From an uncultured Desulfobacter sp. (GTDB lineage: Bacteria > Desulfobacterota > Desulfobacteria > Desulfobacterales > Desulfobacteraceae), in the NCBI RefSeq assembly GCF_963665355.1, contig NZ_OY762229.1, positions 5,306,001 through 5,370,000 on the forward strand: a stretch of 64,000 nt of DNA, written 5' to 3'. The notes under the pieces were generated by a model. The model made no database searches and had not been told where the DNA came from. It saw nothing but the letters and a program-made list of their open reading frames with translations. The position numbers and the translations under genes were made by a program. Shown here one piece after another: positions 51,134 to 60,543 of this stretch. Position 1 is the stretch's first letter; every line of letters begins with the position of its first letter.

Positions 51134-52174
51134 TTATCCGGCTCCGGCCGGACACACGCCGACAATAGCCATGGCAGCCCCGCAGTGAGGACATTTGAAA
51201 GCCGGCTTAGGGCTTGGCTTTACGATCAGTATTCGAACGTAGAGGATCAGCTGCACCAGGGAAAGCATCTTTTTAGCATTACTGTGCAGAAAACCGTAGT
51301 CCCTTGTTCGACGAAATCCCCGGGGTAATACATGCAGCAGGATGAGGCGTACAAAATCTTCGCCTTTGAGGGTTCGATGCTGTATTGATTTGGTTTCACT
51401 GTCAATATATCTGAAGGTGACATTTCCGTCCCGGTTGGTAATGATGTTTTTTTCACTGATGACACCCCGGTACAAGTACCTGGACAGATACTTCAGAGCC
51501 GTTATACCGGTTCCCACACGAATACAATTGACAATCCATTCAGGGGAAACGCCATTCGGGATTGGCAATTTTTTCTGATTTAATCCATCAAGAAACCTGG
51601 CACGAAAAACCCTGGCCAGAGCTTTTTGATTAAACAGATACCGGCCCTTTTTCTTTTTCCATTGGCGTTTGGCCGGATCGATCCCTCCGCCGGGAACAAC
51701 CACATGAATATGAGGATGAAATTGAAGCTGTCTGCTATGCGTATGAAGGACCATAGTCATGCCGATGTGGGCACCAAGGTGCCGGGGATTGAGTCCAAAA
51801 TCCTTCAATGTCCCGGCCACGCATGAAAACATCAGGGCAAAAACAGCGCGTTGATTCCGGTATGCCATGGTCCTGAATTGACATGGCAAGGTGAAGGTCA
51901 CCATGAAATAATTGACGGGAAGCAGTTTGTTTTTCTGCCGTTCAACCCATTGGCTTGTTTCATGGTTTTGGCAATGGGGACAATTGCGGTTTCCACAGGA
52001 TAGCGGGTGCTGTTGAGTATGCCCGCAACCCCGGCATAACGTCTGTATCGTTCCGGCCTGGGGAGTACGACAAAATCGCATGGCATTCAGGGCATTAATC
52101 TGCCCCGGCAATGCCGCTTCCCCGTAACGGGTCAAAAATGCGTCATAATACTGAGAGCAATCACGATAATCCAT
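51134..52174 (-). CDS. IS91-family transposase
   Basis: About 346 residues from the ATG at 52174 (MDYRDCSQYYDAF). A longer open frame begins 62 codons upstream but that part looks non-coding. An N-terminal zinc finger (CRGCGHTQQHPLSCGNRNCPHC) is followed by the HUH nuclease motif FHPHIHVVVPGG near residue 185 and the tyrosine motif in YLSRYLYRG. This is a rolling-circle-type transposase. The C-terminal KCPHCGAAM knuckle is present, so it looks intact. It lies downstream of the DDE/ATPase module and 3.7 kb from a tyrosine recombinase, a gene type that accompanies some IS91 relatives. Confidence 0.85.
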   Translation of the reverse strand: MDYRDCSQYYDAFLTRYGEAALPGQINALNAMRFCRTPQAGTIQTLCRGCGHTQQHPLSCGNRNCPHCQNHETSQWVERQKNKLLPVNYFMVTFTLPCQFRTMAYRNQRAVFALMFSCVAGTLKDFGLNPRHLGAHIGMTMVLHTHSRQLQFHPHIHVVVPGGGIDPAKRQWKKKKGRYLFNQKALARVFRARFLDGLNQKKLPIPNGVSPEWIVNCIRVGTGITALKYLSRYLYRGVISEKNIITNRDGNVTFRYIDSETKSIQHRTLKGEDFVRLILLHVLPRGFRRTRDYGFLHSNAKKMLSLVQLILYVRILIVKPSPKPAFKCPHCGAAMAIVGVCPAGAG

Positions 52175-52335
52175 GGACAGGCATCCAAGATAAATTAGGG
52201 TGTGGCGAGAAGGTAAAATGTCCGAGTTTAACCGATAATGTTTCAATTGATTCGGTGAGGTTGATTTAAAGAAGTCGCTTCGCTCCTTCAAAATGGGTTT
52301 TTTAAGGCATAAGCAGGAAGGCTTGAATAAAAAAC

Positions 52336-52368
52336 AAGCAGGAGCGGCAATTAGAACCACTCCTGCTT
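52336..52368 (-). terminator. Intrinsic terminator after the DDE/ATPase module
   Basis: On the minus strand AAGCAGGAG...CTCCTGCTT forms a 9-bp stem followed by GTTTTTTATT. It ends transcription from the module genes before the IS91 transposase. Confidence 0.75.
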
Positions 52369-52507
52369 CACTGTTTAGGGCATTTTATTCAATGCCTCCT
52401 GCTTCCGGTTATCCCTTGTCAGGTTTCCTCCCCAGGATATCCTGACTCCGTTTCACCGAAACTCTAAAAATTGATGTGCCGGCTATAGAAACCCGGGCAT
52501 ATAGTTT

Positions 52508-52687
52508 TTATAGCCGCTCATCGCAGTCCATAGAACCATCCTCTGACTTTCTTTTTTGGAATTGCCTGAACAACTGATATTCTTTACTTAAATTTGCAAG
52601 TCCTGCTTGAAGCATTTCCAATATAAGACACTGTAATTCTATATTTATTTCCTCAAATAGCATGTCGGGATCATCAAAACGACTCAT
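52508..52687 (-). CDS. 59-residue protein at the end of the transposition module
   Basis: Small acidic, mostly helical protein (MSRFDDPDMLFEEINIELQC start). A good AGGAGAAC Shine-Dalgarno stands before ATG, and it follows the ATPase gene by about 12 nt. No family recognised. Given its place, it could be a regulator or accessory factor of transposition, but this is a guess. The intrinsic terminator follows 140 nt later. Confidence 0.55.
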   Translation of the reverse strand: MSRFDDPDMLFEEINIELQCLILEMLQAGLANLSKEYQLFRQFQKRKSEDGSMDCDERL

Positions 52688-52699
52688 ATTGTTCTCCTA

Positions 52700-53521
52700 T
52701 TATTTTTTGGGTGGTTGTCTGGAAAAAATTTCAATAAAAAGTTTTTCATCCAGTTGGTTGAGTTCTTTTTCAATACCGGAACTCAACATTTCAGAGGACA
52801 TATTGTTCAGGACCCGTAAATTGCCGGCACAATGGTCCACAAGAGTTTTTATCAGGGTTTTGGTCATCAAATGCAGTGCACCGGCAGTGTTCAGGCAATG
52901 ATCCATATAGTTCATCAAGTCTTCCCTGATATAAGGGTCAAGCTTCATCCGGAACTGCATCCGGCTTCCCAGTGACATCAACGCCCTTGTCCTAAATCGT
53001 TCCGGCAGCCGGGTATCTCCACACAAAATAGTGGTCAGCAGATTTTGGGAGTCAAAATCCGTACTGTTTAACAGGCGTAACTCGTTTAAACAGCCGGTCA
53101 GCATCTCCTGAGCCTCATCTATGATAAGGATGGGTCGGAACAAGGTTGTTTTCACATGATTTTTCCAACGTTCACGAAGGTCCTTAAATCCGCCGTAGCG
53201 GTTGGCAGGGCTTAGATTGACGCCAAATAAAACACCCATTTCACGGTAAAAATCACCGACACTGCTTTGAGGACGTTCCATCACTCCAACAACGACCTCA
53301 TCCAGTTTGCCGAATTTATTAGCAATGAGCTGTAGTGTTTTGGATTTGCCCAGGCCGGGTTCGCCGCTGATCAATGCAAACCCGCCATTCATGGTCATAT
53401 TTTCAAGGCGAAAAATAAAACTGTTCATTGATGGTGGCTGCCATAATGCTTCCACCGGAATACTGGGTAAAAACGGATTCCATTTAAGGCCGTAATAAGC
53501 CAGAAGTTGTTTGTCGTTCAT
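52700..53521 (-). CDS. ExeA/TniB-like AAA ATPase of the transposition module
   Basis: A 273-residue ATPase with Walker A GEPGLGKSKT (near residue 52), Walker B LIIDEAQEM (near 135), and sensor-like TILCGDTRLPERF. It resembles ExeA-type ATPases and the TniB/TnsC helpers that select target DNA for DDE transposases. The N-terminal YYGLKWNPFLPSIP is typical of ExeA. It starts inside the stop of the transposase gene (4-bp ATGA overlap), a common arrangement for transposase/ATPase pairs. Confidence 0.85.
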   Translation of the reverse strand: MNDKQLLAYYGLKWNPFLPSIPVEALWQPPSMNSFIFRLENMTMNGGFALISGEPGLGKSKTLQLIANKFGKLDEVVVGVMERPQSSVGDFYREMGVLFGVNLSPANRYGGFKDLRERWKNHVKTTLFRPILIIDEAQEMLTGCLNELRLLNSTDFDSQNLLTTILCGDTRLPERFRTRALMSLGSRMQFRMKLDPYIREDLMNYMDHCLNTAGALHLMTKTLIKTLVDHCAGNLRVLNNMSSEMLSSGIEKELNQLDEKLFIEIFSRQPPKK

Positions 53522-54981
53522 GATTCTCCTTTGGGCAGGTAGGCCGGTGGCATGCCGCTTTGGGCATACTCAGCAATCAATTTTCTCAATAAAGCAGGTT
53601 CTGACTCCCTCAATGGCTCATCCGGTACAATCGTCTGTTCAGGCCTGGATTGGATCTTTCGTTTTCCGGACGCATTCTTGATTTTGTCCTGGGTATAGAT
53701 GGGAGCAATGTTTTTTCCTGTTTTTGGGTCCATGAGCCATGCTATGGATTTGTCCCAATTGGTAAAACAGACATGAAATTGCGGGATATGATGAAACCGG
53801 GAAGGAATTTCAAACCTGACGCCGTTGATGGACACGGTGCCGTCAGACTTCCTTTGCTTTCTGGATTCGCATACCGTAAAGGCGAACCGCATATGTTCTT
53901 CATCCGGTGCAGGACGGGAAACGCCTTTACCTTCCAGCATGCATTTGATAGGCGGCATACCGATATCACGATGCGTATTTTTGTTGTACTCCATTTCGAC
54001 CCAGGCCTGACTGGTGTAATTGAGATAGTCCAGGGTCAAGGGTTTGACCTTGCTCAACATAGCCATCAGACGGCCTTCAAGGGTGCCCCAGAAGGCCTCC
54101 TGCTTACCGTTTTGATAAGGGCTGTAGGGCAACGTTGTCTCATGGAGTATCCCGGTTTTTTTAAGACCGTTGCAGAACTCATGGGAAGTCATGGCAGCGC
54201 CATTGTCTGTCATTAATGCCCTTGGCAGCCCTCGTTTGAAAAATGCTTGGGTCAGTCCATGGATTAGATCTTGGGTTGTTTCACCCAGATACCATTGGAT
54301 GTGGCAACACAGACGGGAATGGTCGTCAAGGATACATAGGGCTTTGGGTGTATACCAATTGCCATTGTTATCTACTACCCGCAGGCTGCCTTCGTGGAAA
54401 TCCAGGTGCCACAGGCCGTGAACATATTCTGCCTCATAACCACGGATTTCATGCTTTTCAAATCGCTGTGCGGCAGCTTTCATGCCCGCTGTCTGTTTTT
54501 TCTTTACCGATGGTTTCCTGCTCCACCCCCTTTCCACCATACGTCTCCTGACACTGGAGTAGGAAGGGATCGCAACTGACTCATTTTGTTCCTGAAGTTC
54601 TGCTGCAAAATTATCTGCGTGCAGCTTATAACTCCAGTTTGGATAGGTGCGGTATTGCCTGCCAAGCAACCGGATCAATTCCGGGGTAAATACAATTGAT
54701 CCTCCATAGTCTGAACGGACTTTTCTGCCCAGGGCCACAATAGGATCTTGGGCGTTTTTTGCTTTGTAGTACCAGCTTTCAATGGTTGAAAAATGAAAAG
54801 CCGTTAATTCGTTTGTAATGGGATGAATGTAAAACTTGCAGGCGAGCCGCTCCAACTCTTTGCGCAACTTTCCCTTGGCCGGCGGCTGAGCTAGTAAGCT
54901 GCCAACCACGGAAAAGCGAAATAAAGCCCATTTATCAACCGGACTTTGGGTTTTACTGTTCATAGGGCGGGTTCCTTTCAA
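53518..54981 (-). CDS. DDE integrase/transposase (TniA/Mu-type)
   Basis: A 487-residue transposase with an rve catalytic core. Catalytic residues are readable as HLDFHEGS, LMTDNGAAM and NGKQEAFWGTLEG, D-D-E in order (about residues 195, 258 and 294). The N-terminal ~170 residues should carry DNA-binding helices; a Mu-type C-terminal beta-barrel with SINGVRFEIPS follows. It overlaps the ATPase gene and is preceded by a zinc/HTH protein gene. Terminal repeats of the module were not found by eye. Confidence 0.87.
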   Translation of the reverse strand: MKGTRPMNSKTQSPVDKWALFRFSVVGSLLAQPPAKGKLRKELERLACKFYIHPITNELTAFHFSTIESWYYKAKNAQDPIVALGRKVRSDYGGSIVFTPELIRLLGRQYRTYPNWSYKLHADNFAAELQEQNESVAIPSYSSVRRRMVERGWSRKPSVKKKQTAGMKAAAQRFEKHEIRGYEAEYVHGLWHLDFHEGSLRVVDNNGNWYTPKALCILDDHSRLCCHIQWYLGETTQDLIHGLTQAFFKRGLPRALMTDNGAAMTSHEFCNGLKKTGILHETTLPYSPYQNGKQEAFWGTLEGRLMAMLSKVKPLTLDYLNYTSQAWVEMEYNKNTHRDIGMPPIKCMLEGKGVSRPAPDEEHMRFAFTVCESRKQRKSDGTVSINGVRFEIPSRFHHIPQFHVCFTNWDKSIAWLMDPKTGKNIAPIYTQDKIKNASGKRKIQSRPEQTIVPDEPLRESEPALLRKLIAEYAQSGMPPAYLPKGES

Positions 54982-55078
54982 TTTTGAGTTAAAATTTTCA
55001 GCGCAGTGCTGATCAAAATCCTGGAACTCTTGATAGAACAGTTAATTTTGCAGGGCTATGCCCATCCTCTGCGTGAAG

Positions 55079-55666
55079 TTACCCCGCCCTTATATTTTGC
55101 GACATTTCGCTACCTTGGGATAAAAATGACAAACAGCGTATCAACGCTTTTTCGATGGATGGGAATTGGTTCCGATAAAAATTGAGCAGACTGCCGGGCA
55201 GGGTGTCATTTTTTATAGCTGGCGACACTCGGCCCCGAATTTTTTTCCATGAATGGCTTTCTGGAAAGATCTCTTTAAATAAATTGATCCAGCGTTTAAG
55301 GGTGTTACGGGAGATACCGACTTTTTCAGCAAGCCTGGAAATCGGAATGCCGTCGGTCGCATGCTGCCAGTCAGATACAATTGTAATAATTACGGCATAC
55401 CAGTATATATTTTTTCCCAAAAAACGGCAGGTTGGAGGAATCAAACGGCGCCGACACCCCTCCTTGCCGCAACATAAACTGAATTGTAAAAAATATTCTT
55501 CAGATAGTCCTTCTGGTTCTCCACGGGGTTTGCGTGGGTAATTGGCATAATACAGTGGCCCTTTGCAGTGGGGACACTTCATTTCTCGATACCGTTCAGC
55601 GGTTGATAGGTCTATCTTGTATAGCTTACAAAAAAGGCTTTCGTTTCTTAGTGCTTCTGATAGCAT
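55079..55666 (-). CDS. Zinc-ribbon / helix-turn-helix protein (DUF6431-like)
   Basis: A 195-residue protein. An N-terminal zinc ribbon (CPHCKGPLYYANYPR and CCGKEGCRRRLIPP) is followed by a helix-turn-helix near residues 105-130 (RLAEKVGISRNTLKRWINLF). It resembles DUF6431-type proteins seen next to DDE/ATPase transposition genes. Probably a DNA-binding recognition or regulatory subunit. The start is preceded by CAGGAGAT. Confidence 0.65.
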   Translation of the reverse strand: MLSEALRNESLFCKLYKIDLSTAERYREMKCPHCKGPLYYANYPRKPRGEPEGLSEEYFLQFSLCCGKEGCRRRLIPPTCRFLGKNIYWYAVIITIVSDWQHATDGIPISRLAEKVGISRNTLKRWINLFKEIFPESHSWKKIRGRVSPAIKNDTLPGSLLNFYRNQFPSIEKALIRCLSFLSQGSEMSQNIRAG

Positions 55667-55839
55667 ATCTCCTGCCCTGTTATTGGGTGGGAAGGCAGGA
55701 GTTCCATTGATTGTTTGCGAGATAAACGGGGGAGCTTCTGCCTCAAACCTTGCATATCTTGCAAATTATCTTCAATTTATCCATGATTTTTTGTGATTGC
55801 TCTCATAATACTCATTAATAATATCGGCTATTCGCATGA

Positions 55840-56744
55840 TCACACCTTATGAAAGTTCACATGAATGGTGTTGATCAAATCGTTGATGACATTCAGACTG
55901 CTTTTCTCCGTAACACAGGTAAAATGGGTGTAGCGGGCAGTTGTTTCCGGTCGAGCGTGGCCGAGAATGCCCTGGATATGGCGAAGGCTTAAGCCGTTTT
56001 CAAGCAGATGGGTCGCAAAGCTGTGGCGCAGGGAATGTATAGAGATTTTTTTTTAATGCCGCATTCAGCGACCACTACCTTCATGGCATTTTGAGTGCCG
56101 CCCCGGTCCATGTGGGATTTGGCTTTTTGTATGGTCTCAAACGATCCGACGGCATTGGGGAAAAGCAACTCCGGATGGCGATGCCTTTTCCATAATTCTC
56201 TCAATCCCATCAGCGTAAGATCCGGCAGGGGGACCATCCGATCTTTATGGCCTTTGCCCCTTCGGATATGGACCAGCTTTCTTTCGGCATCTATATCCCC
56301 AACCTGCAGGGACAGGGCTTCCTCCAGGCGCAATCCCATGGAGTAGGTCGTCAGAAGAAAAACTCTGTAACGCAGTTTGCGTGTCGCACCGATCAGCTTT
56401 TCAACCTCCGCAGGCGTAAGAATATCCGGTATGCTTTTCACTTTAGGCGGTCTGACGATGTTCAACCACTCCCATTCTTTTTGGAGAACAAATTTCCAGA
56501 AATGCTGAAGCCCTAAGCGATCAATTTTGACCGTACTCCAAGAATGGGACACCACCAGATCGGCAAAGTAGTCTTCAAGCTGTTCGGGTTTGAGTTTATC
56601 CGGACAACAGTCAAAATAATCCCTGACCCGGCGAACGGCACGGGAATAAGCGTCAATGGTTTTTTGAGCCTTACCCTGAAGTTTGAGGGTTTTTAAATGA
56701 CGTTCATAGAGTTCGTTAAAGCGGTTTACTTCGGATGCTTTCAT
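55840..56744 (-). pseudogene. Tyrosine recombinase, frameshifted at a 9-A tract
   Basis: Integrase of the phage/XerC type, starting at the ATG at 56744 behind AAAGGAG. An N-terminal SAM-like domain (RFNELYERHLKTLKLQGKA) and catalytic Arg in TYSMGLRLEEALSL are in the first frame. That frame goes out at a run of nine A (56046-56054). The other frame then gives [31 protein letters not shown] with the box II residues and nucleophile Tyr, to TGA at 55840-55842. One extra A (or loss of two) would restore a ~300-residue enzyme. It is either inactive or rescued by slippage. A 22-codon piece of a possible IS91-type start follows at 55837-55769. Confidence 0.7.
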
Positions 56745-56745
56745 G

Positions 56746-56807
56746 GTATACTCCTTTAATTGTAGATGGTTGGGATTTTCCTTTTGATCCCACAATTAAG
56801 AGTATAC
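56746..56807. promoter_or_regulatory. Imperfect palindrome covering the recombinase ribosome-binding site
   Basis: GTATACTCCTTTAATTGT (56746-56763) and ACAATTAAGAGTATAC (56792-56807) form a long inverted repeat directly before the recombinase start. It may be an operator, an att-like site or an element end. Confidence 0.4.
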
Positions 56808-57360
56808 ACGGCTTTGAGGTTTTCCGCCGCGAGAGCGGCTTTGTTCAAGTGTGCCGGGCAATCTGCCCCAAAGATGAGGGAAGGCCCCTCGGAGCCGCCT
56901 TTCAGGAGGAGGCTTCAAACCACCCTGAGTTGCTGTGGTTAAGAGCCATGGTAATGAGCGTCAGGGGAAAAGGCATGAGAAACATGTCAGGTATGGATCA
57001 AGGAGACGAACGTAAGTGAACCATTGATGAGGTGTCGAAAAACCGAATATTGTCGTCAAAACCGGGGTGCTTGAACTATCCCGGGATGAGATCGGAGGGT
57101 GCCTGATGATTGTCCGATCGGCGACCGGCATAGAGATGGCGTGAACTTGACCCAGGCTTTGGGATGGAACCCGGGAACCTGTCACATTGATGTTAAGGAA
57201 GCGATTCAAGCAGCGGACCTGTGAGAATCTGAGTACCGATGCAATGTACAGGGGCGGAGTCACCCGTAATAGTGATGAAGGTGCTGTAATGGCGCTGGAG
57301 CGAAGGGGTGGCATTGTTCAGCTTTACCTTTTGGTCAACTGGAATTATAGGAGGAACTGA

Positions 57361-57785
57361 TTGGGAGAAGCAAAGTCATTTGATATTTCTAAATTGGCGG
57401 TATGGGATGCTTATATCCGGGTAAAACGCAATGATGGCGGAGCCGGTGTGGATGCAGTAAGCCTTGAGATGTTTGAGGAAGATCTTGAGAACAATCTTTA
57501 CAAGATCTGGAACAGAATGTCCTCGGGGAGCTATTTCCCACCTCCTGTCCGAACAGTCTTGATACCCAAATCGGGCGGAACACGGACCCTTGGCATTCCA
57601 ACCGTGGCTGACCGAATTGCACAGATGACAGTCAAATTGTATCTGGAGCCGGAATTGGAACCGGTATTTGATGAAGATTCCTACGGGTATCGTCCGGGGA
57701 AATCTGCATTGGATGAACTCAATGCAACACGTAGTCGTTGCTGGCAGTTTGATTGGGTTTTGGATCTTGATATCAAAGGCTTCTT
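57361..57785 (+). pseudogene. ltrA: Group II intron reverse transcriptase/maturase, 5' part
   Basis: Start TTG at 57361 behind AGGAGGAAC. Residues 1-140 contain RT0-RT2: KRNDGGAGVDAVSL, YFPPPVRTVLIPK, TVADRIAQMTVKLYLEP, DSYGYRPGKSALD and WVLDLDIKG. The open frame is cut at TTCTT (57781-57785), inside the FFD of the catalytic LDIKGFFD motif. It continues at 60544. Confidence 0.9.
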
Positions 57786-57812
57786 GGAGCCATCGTCATA
57801 CTGCACATCCTT

Positions 57813-60026
57813 TCATGAAAGTTGATTAAAAAGATCCAGCTGTTTGTCTATTACCTTAATATATAAGCCCATTTGTTTTCCTTTGCGCACATGGACAGCA
57901 GGTAGCTTGCCGGATTTTACACGATGCAATACCGTTTGGCGTGAGACACCGAGTAATTTTTTAGCCTCTTTCATGGTGACATAACCCTCGGGAGGCTGTT
58001 GAACGAAGCGGGATTTTAAATCCTCTGTCATCCGAATACGCCACGGGGCTCCTGGTGTGATTTGCTCTCCGGCAATAAAGCCGTCCAAGAGCCAACGGTG
58101 GACTGTTCCAGAGGCGACGTCAAGAATTTCAGCTGCTTTTTGAACGGTTACCAGTTCACCTTCATCAGGAGAAACACTCGTTGGATCAAATTTGGGGATA
58201 TTCCAGTGCCGACGTAGATTGCCAACCCTGTTTGCTGTAAACCTATGACCTCGGGCGGTCTGTCTACCCTGCCTGTTTAAAATACCAGCAATCATTGCAT
58301 CATTATAATGCACTGCAAGACGGCGCACAAGATCAATGGTGTCTTGTGCGGTTCGGATCGTTGGCGAATTTCTTTTCGGAAGGTCCATATCAATTTCAGT
58401 CACTGCATCTGTCTGCCATCGTATAATCAGGTGGGCAGTATTCAGGGTTCGATCAACACTGATATTCACCTCTTGCAATAAAATTTGAAGCAATTCTTTT
58501 TTGTCCCGGTACGTCGTCGTTGGAGCCTGCCAAACCAGCTTTATGTCTTTACTGAGCGTATGGATATGATCACGTTGTTCAGGTGTTAGCGCTTCCGGAC
58601 GTTGTCTTTGACATTGTTCAAATTCATTTTTTGCGGCTTGAAGTTGGTGAAGACATGTTTCCCATTGATTCTCAAGCGTGCGGGCAACCAGACGATTTTC
58701 CGGTTCGACTGCTTGGAAACGACGTTCTGCTTTATCTGCTTCATATTGAAGCCGTTCAATATGTAACCGCCATTGATTTAAAGCTGCGTCATGTTCAGTT
58801 TTAATGTTCTTTTCGGCGAGCAAGATTGCATCCATGACAGCAGGTGTAATCGTATTCAAGAAGGTGTCGGCAACTACGGTGTCAATTTTTACACCTCCGA
58901 CACGCATGCAGTATTTTGCCCGGCCTTCTACAATGTTGTTGGTAGCACAATAGTATCCGGGGCTGGAGTTCTTTCCTTGGTAATATACTTTGAGCCTACG
59001 TCCACATTTCCCACAGGTGGCAAGTCCTTGCAGCAAAGCCGCTCCTTCTCTGACGGCACCAGTGGTTTTATGAGGTACCGGCCGAGTATTTTTAGCAATT
59101 CGGGCTTGATTCATTTCATAGGTCTTCCAGTCGATAAACCCTTTGTGATGGTCATGGATTAATACCGCCCATTGGGATTGAGATAACCGCTTGGTACGTT
59201 TTTTAACCTGGCCGGTTTCGTCGATAACGTATTCTTGTTTTGTTTTACCATAGGTATAAGCCCCGGCATATACAGGATTCGTCATAACAGAATGGATTGC
59301 ATGGTAGCTGGCCGTCACCCATTTAATTTCCGGAAGAAGGATGGTTTGCAACGGAAATAATAATTTGTTTGATCGAAACCATAGCCATACTTGCCGGACA
59401 GACCCCATATGCGTAAATTTTTCAAAAACAGTATGAATGGCTCCGGTAACGGCCTGGTCGGGATGCATTAAAACTTCTCCATCCTGATCACCCCAGATAA
59501 AGCCGACCGGCAGCCCCCGACGCAACTCCCCTTTGGCAGCTTTATTCCGTATACCACCTTCTAATCTTGCTCGAATGACATGAAGTTCTGCCTCGGCCAT
59601 AGTACCTTTCATGCCCAGTAAAAGTCTGTCATTAAAAAGCCCCGGATGGTAGAGGCCGTCACTGTCGCCGATAAGTGTGTTGGTTACGCTGCACAGATCA
59701 AGTAATCTGTACCAATCAGAGTTGTTCCGTGCAACCCTTGATACCTCAATCGACAGGATTAAACCAACTTTTCCAAGGGCGACTTCTGAGATCATTTCAC
59801 CAAAACCTTTACGTTGTGAAGTACTGGAACCGGATTGAGCCAAATCTTGATCAATTATTCGAATTTGTCGTTCTGTCCAGCCCAGATCAACTGCTCTGTC
59901 CTTGAGTTTGTACTGCCTTTCAGTGGATTCTCGATTAAATTCGACCTGGGCGGCGGTTGACTGTCTGATATAAATATAGGCGGTCCGTTGCAAGTGGTCC
60001 GGCTTAATTTTTTGATTATTCATCAT
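57813..60026 (-). CDS. Large serine recombinase
   Basis: A 737-residue recombinase. The N-terminal resolvase domain has YIYIRQST with nucleophile S23, SRVARNNSDWYRL, and the E-helix MKGTMAEAELHVIRARL. The recombinase domain (about 170-300) is followed by a zinc ribbon (CGKCGRRLKVYY) near 340 and a coiled coil near 420-470. The C-terminal region holds two HTH/excisionase-like domains (VQKAAEILDVASGTVHRW and MKEAKKLLGVSRQTVLHRV). Its stop is only 28 bp from the left element end. It should catalyse attP/attB integration and possibly excision. Intact. Confidence 0.93.
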   Translation of the reverse strand: MMNNQKIKPDHLQRTAYIYIRQSTAAQVEFNRESTERQYKLKDRAVDLGWTERQIRIIDQDLAQSGSSTSQRKGFGEMISEVALGKVGLILSIEVSRVARNNSDWYRLLDLCSVTNTLIGDSDGLYHPGLFNDRLLLGMKGTMAEAELHVIRARLEGGIRNKAAKGELRRGLPVGFIWGDQDGEVLMHPDQAVTGAIHTVFEKFTHMGSVRQVWLWFRSNKLLFPLQTILLPEIKWVTASYHAIHSVMTNPVYAGAYTYGKTKQEYVIDETGQVKKRTKRLSQSQWAVLIHDHHKGFIDWKTYEMNQARIAKNTRPVPHKTTGAVREGAALLQGLATCGKCGRRLKVYYQGKNSSPGYYCATNNIVEGRAKYCMRVGGVKIDTVVADTFLNTITPAVMDAILLAEKNIKTEHDAALNQWRLHIERLQYEADKAERRFQAVEPENRLVARTLENQWETCLHQLQAAKNEFEQCQRQRPEALTPEQRDHIHTLSKDIKLVWQAPTTTYRDKKELLQILLQEVNISVDRTLNTAHLIIRWQTDAVTEIDMDLPKRNSPTIRTAQDTIDLVRRLAVHYNDAMIAGILNRQGRQTARGHRFTANRVGNLRRHWNIPKFDPTSVSPDEGELVTVQKAAEILDVASGTVHRWLLDGFIAGEQITPGAPWRIRMTEDLKSRFVQQPPEGYVTMKEAKKLLGVSRQTVLHRVKSGKLPAVHVRKGKQMGLYIKVIDKQLDLFNQLS

Positions 60027-60541
60027 GATCCACTTCCCTGGTTTGATTTGTTTTTTTCAAGTAGACACATTTGCTGACAAGACGTGATAGAACAGTTATG
60101 ATTTTTTTCTTCTGTTGAAGATTGAGACTGTTCCAGATTTCTTGAGTTTTCTGCTCCTCCTGATCGGGCCAAAGTTCCAATTGCTTTTGCATGATTATGT
60201 CCCTCCTTTAAAGCGATTTCAGATTGCTGCTTTGGAGGATATATTTTCAGGAGAAGGGTATCTACTATCTTCCGTACCTGTAGTAGGTTCGATCTTGAGG
60301 CAATTAGATCCGTCTGTTTCCGGTTGTCTGGTGGTTTGAATTGGGGGCAAATGTCACCCAGATTTGTCCAATCAGCAGGTATATAGGATCTCGTGCCATC
60401 AGGTAAAACCAGGGTCAAATGTAAAATCCCATTTCTGTGAAGCCAACTGAGGACATCAAGGGCTTTTCCCTCCAATGGATGAAAATTTTTTGTTATCGTT
60501 ACTTTAGGCGGAAAACCGTCGAGGTGGGTAGTGTGTCGTGT
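60023..60541 (-). CDS. DUF5372-like accessory protein of the recombinase element
   Basis: Up to about 170 residues are encoded within the element. HPLEGKALDVLSWLHRNG, LTLVLPDGTRSYIPADWTN is the DUF5372 pattern that accompanies serine recombinases. The C-terminal half is polar and low in complexity. There is no conventional start codon in the element for the conserved part (a TTG at 60475 is possible), and the frame stays open across the element edge into the antisense of the RT gene, which is probably chance. Function unknown. The stop overlaps the recombinase start. Confidence 0.6.
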   Translation of the reverse strand, partial: TRHTTHLDGFPPKVTITKNFHPLEGKALDVLSWLHRNGILHLTLVLPDGTRSYIPADWTNLGDICPQFKPPDNRKQTDLIASRSNLLQVRKIVDTLLLKIYPPKQQSEIALKEGHNHAKAIGTLARSGGAENSRNLEQSQSSTEEKNHNCSITSCQQMCLLEKNKSNQGSGS

Positions 60542-60543
60542 GT

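Noticed and set aside
55840-56849. Integron integrase with attI/attC sites.
   Set aside because: The recombinase lacks the features I would expect of IntI near its active site and no attC-like array follows; a plain tyrosine recombinase tied to IS91-type elements fits better.
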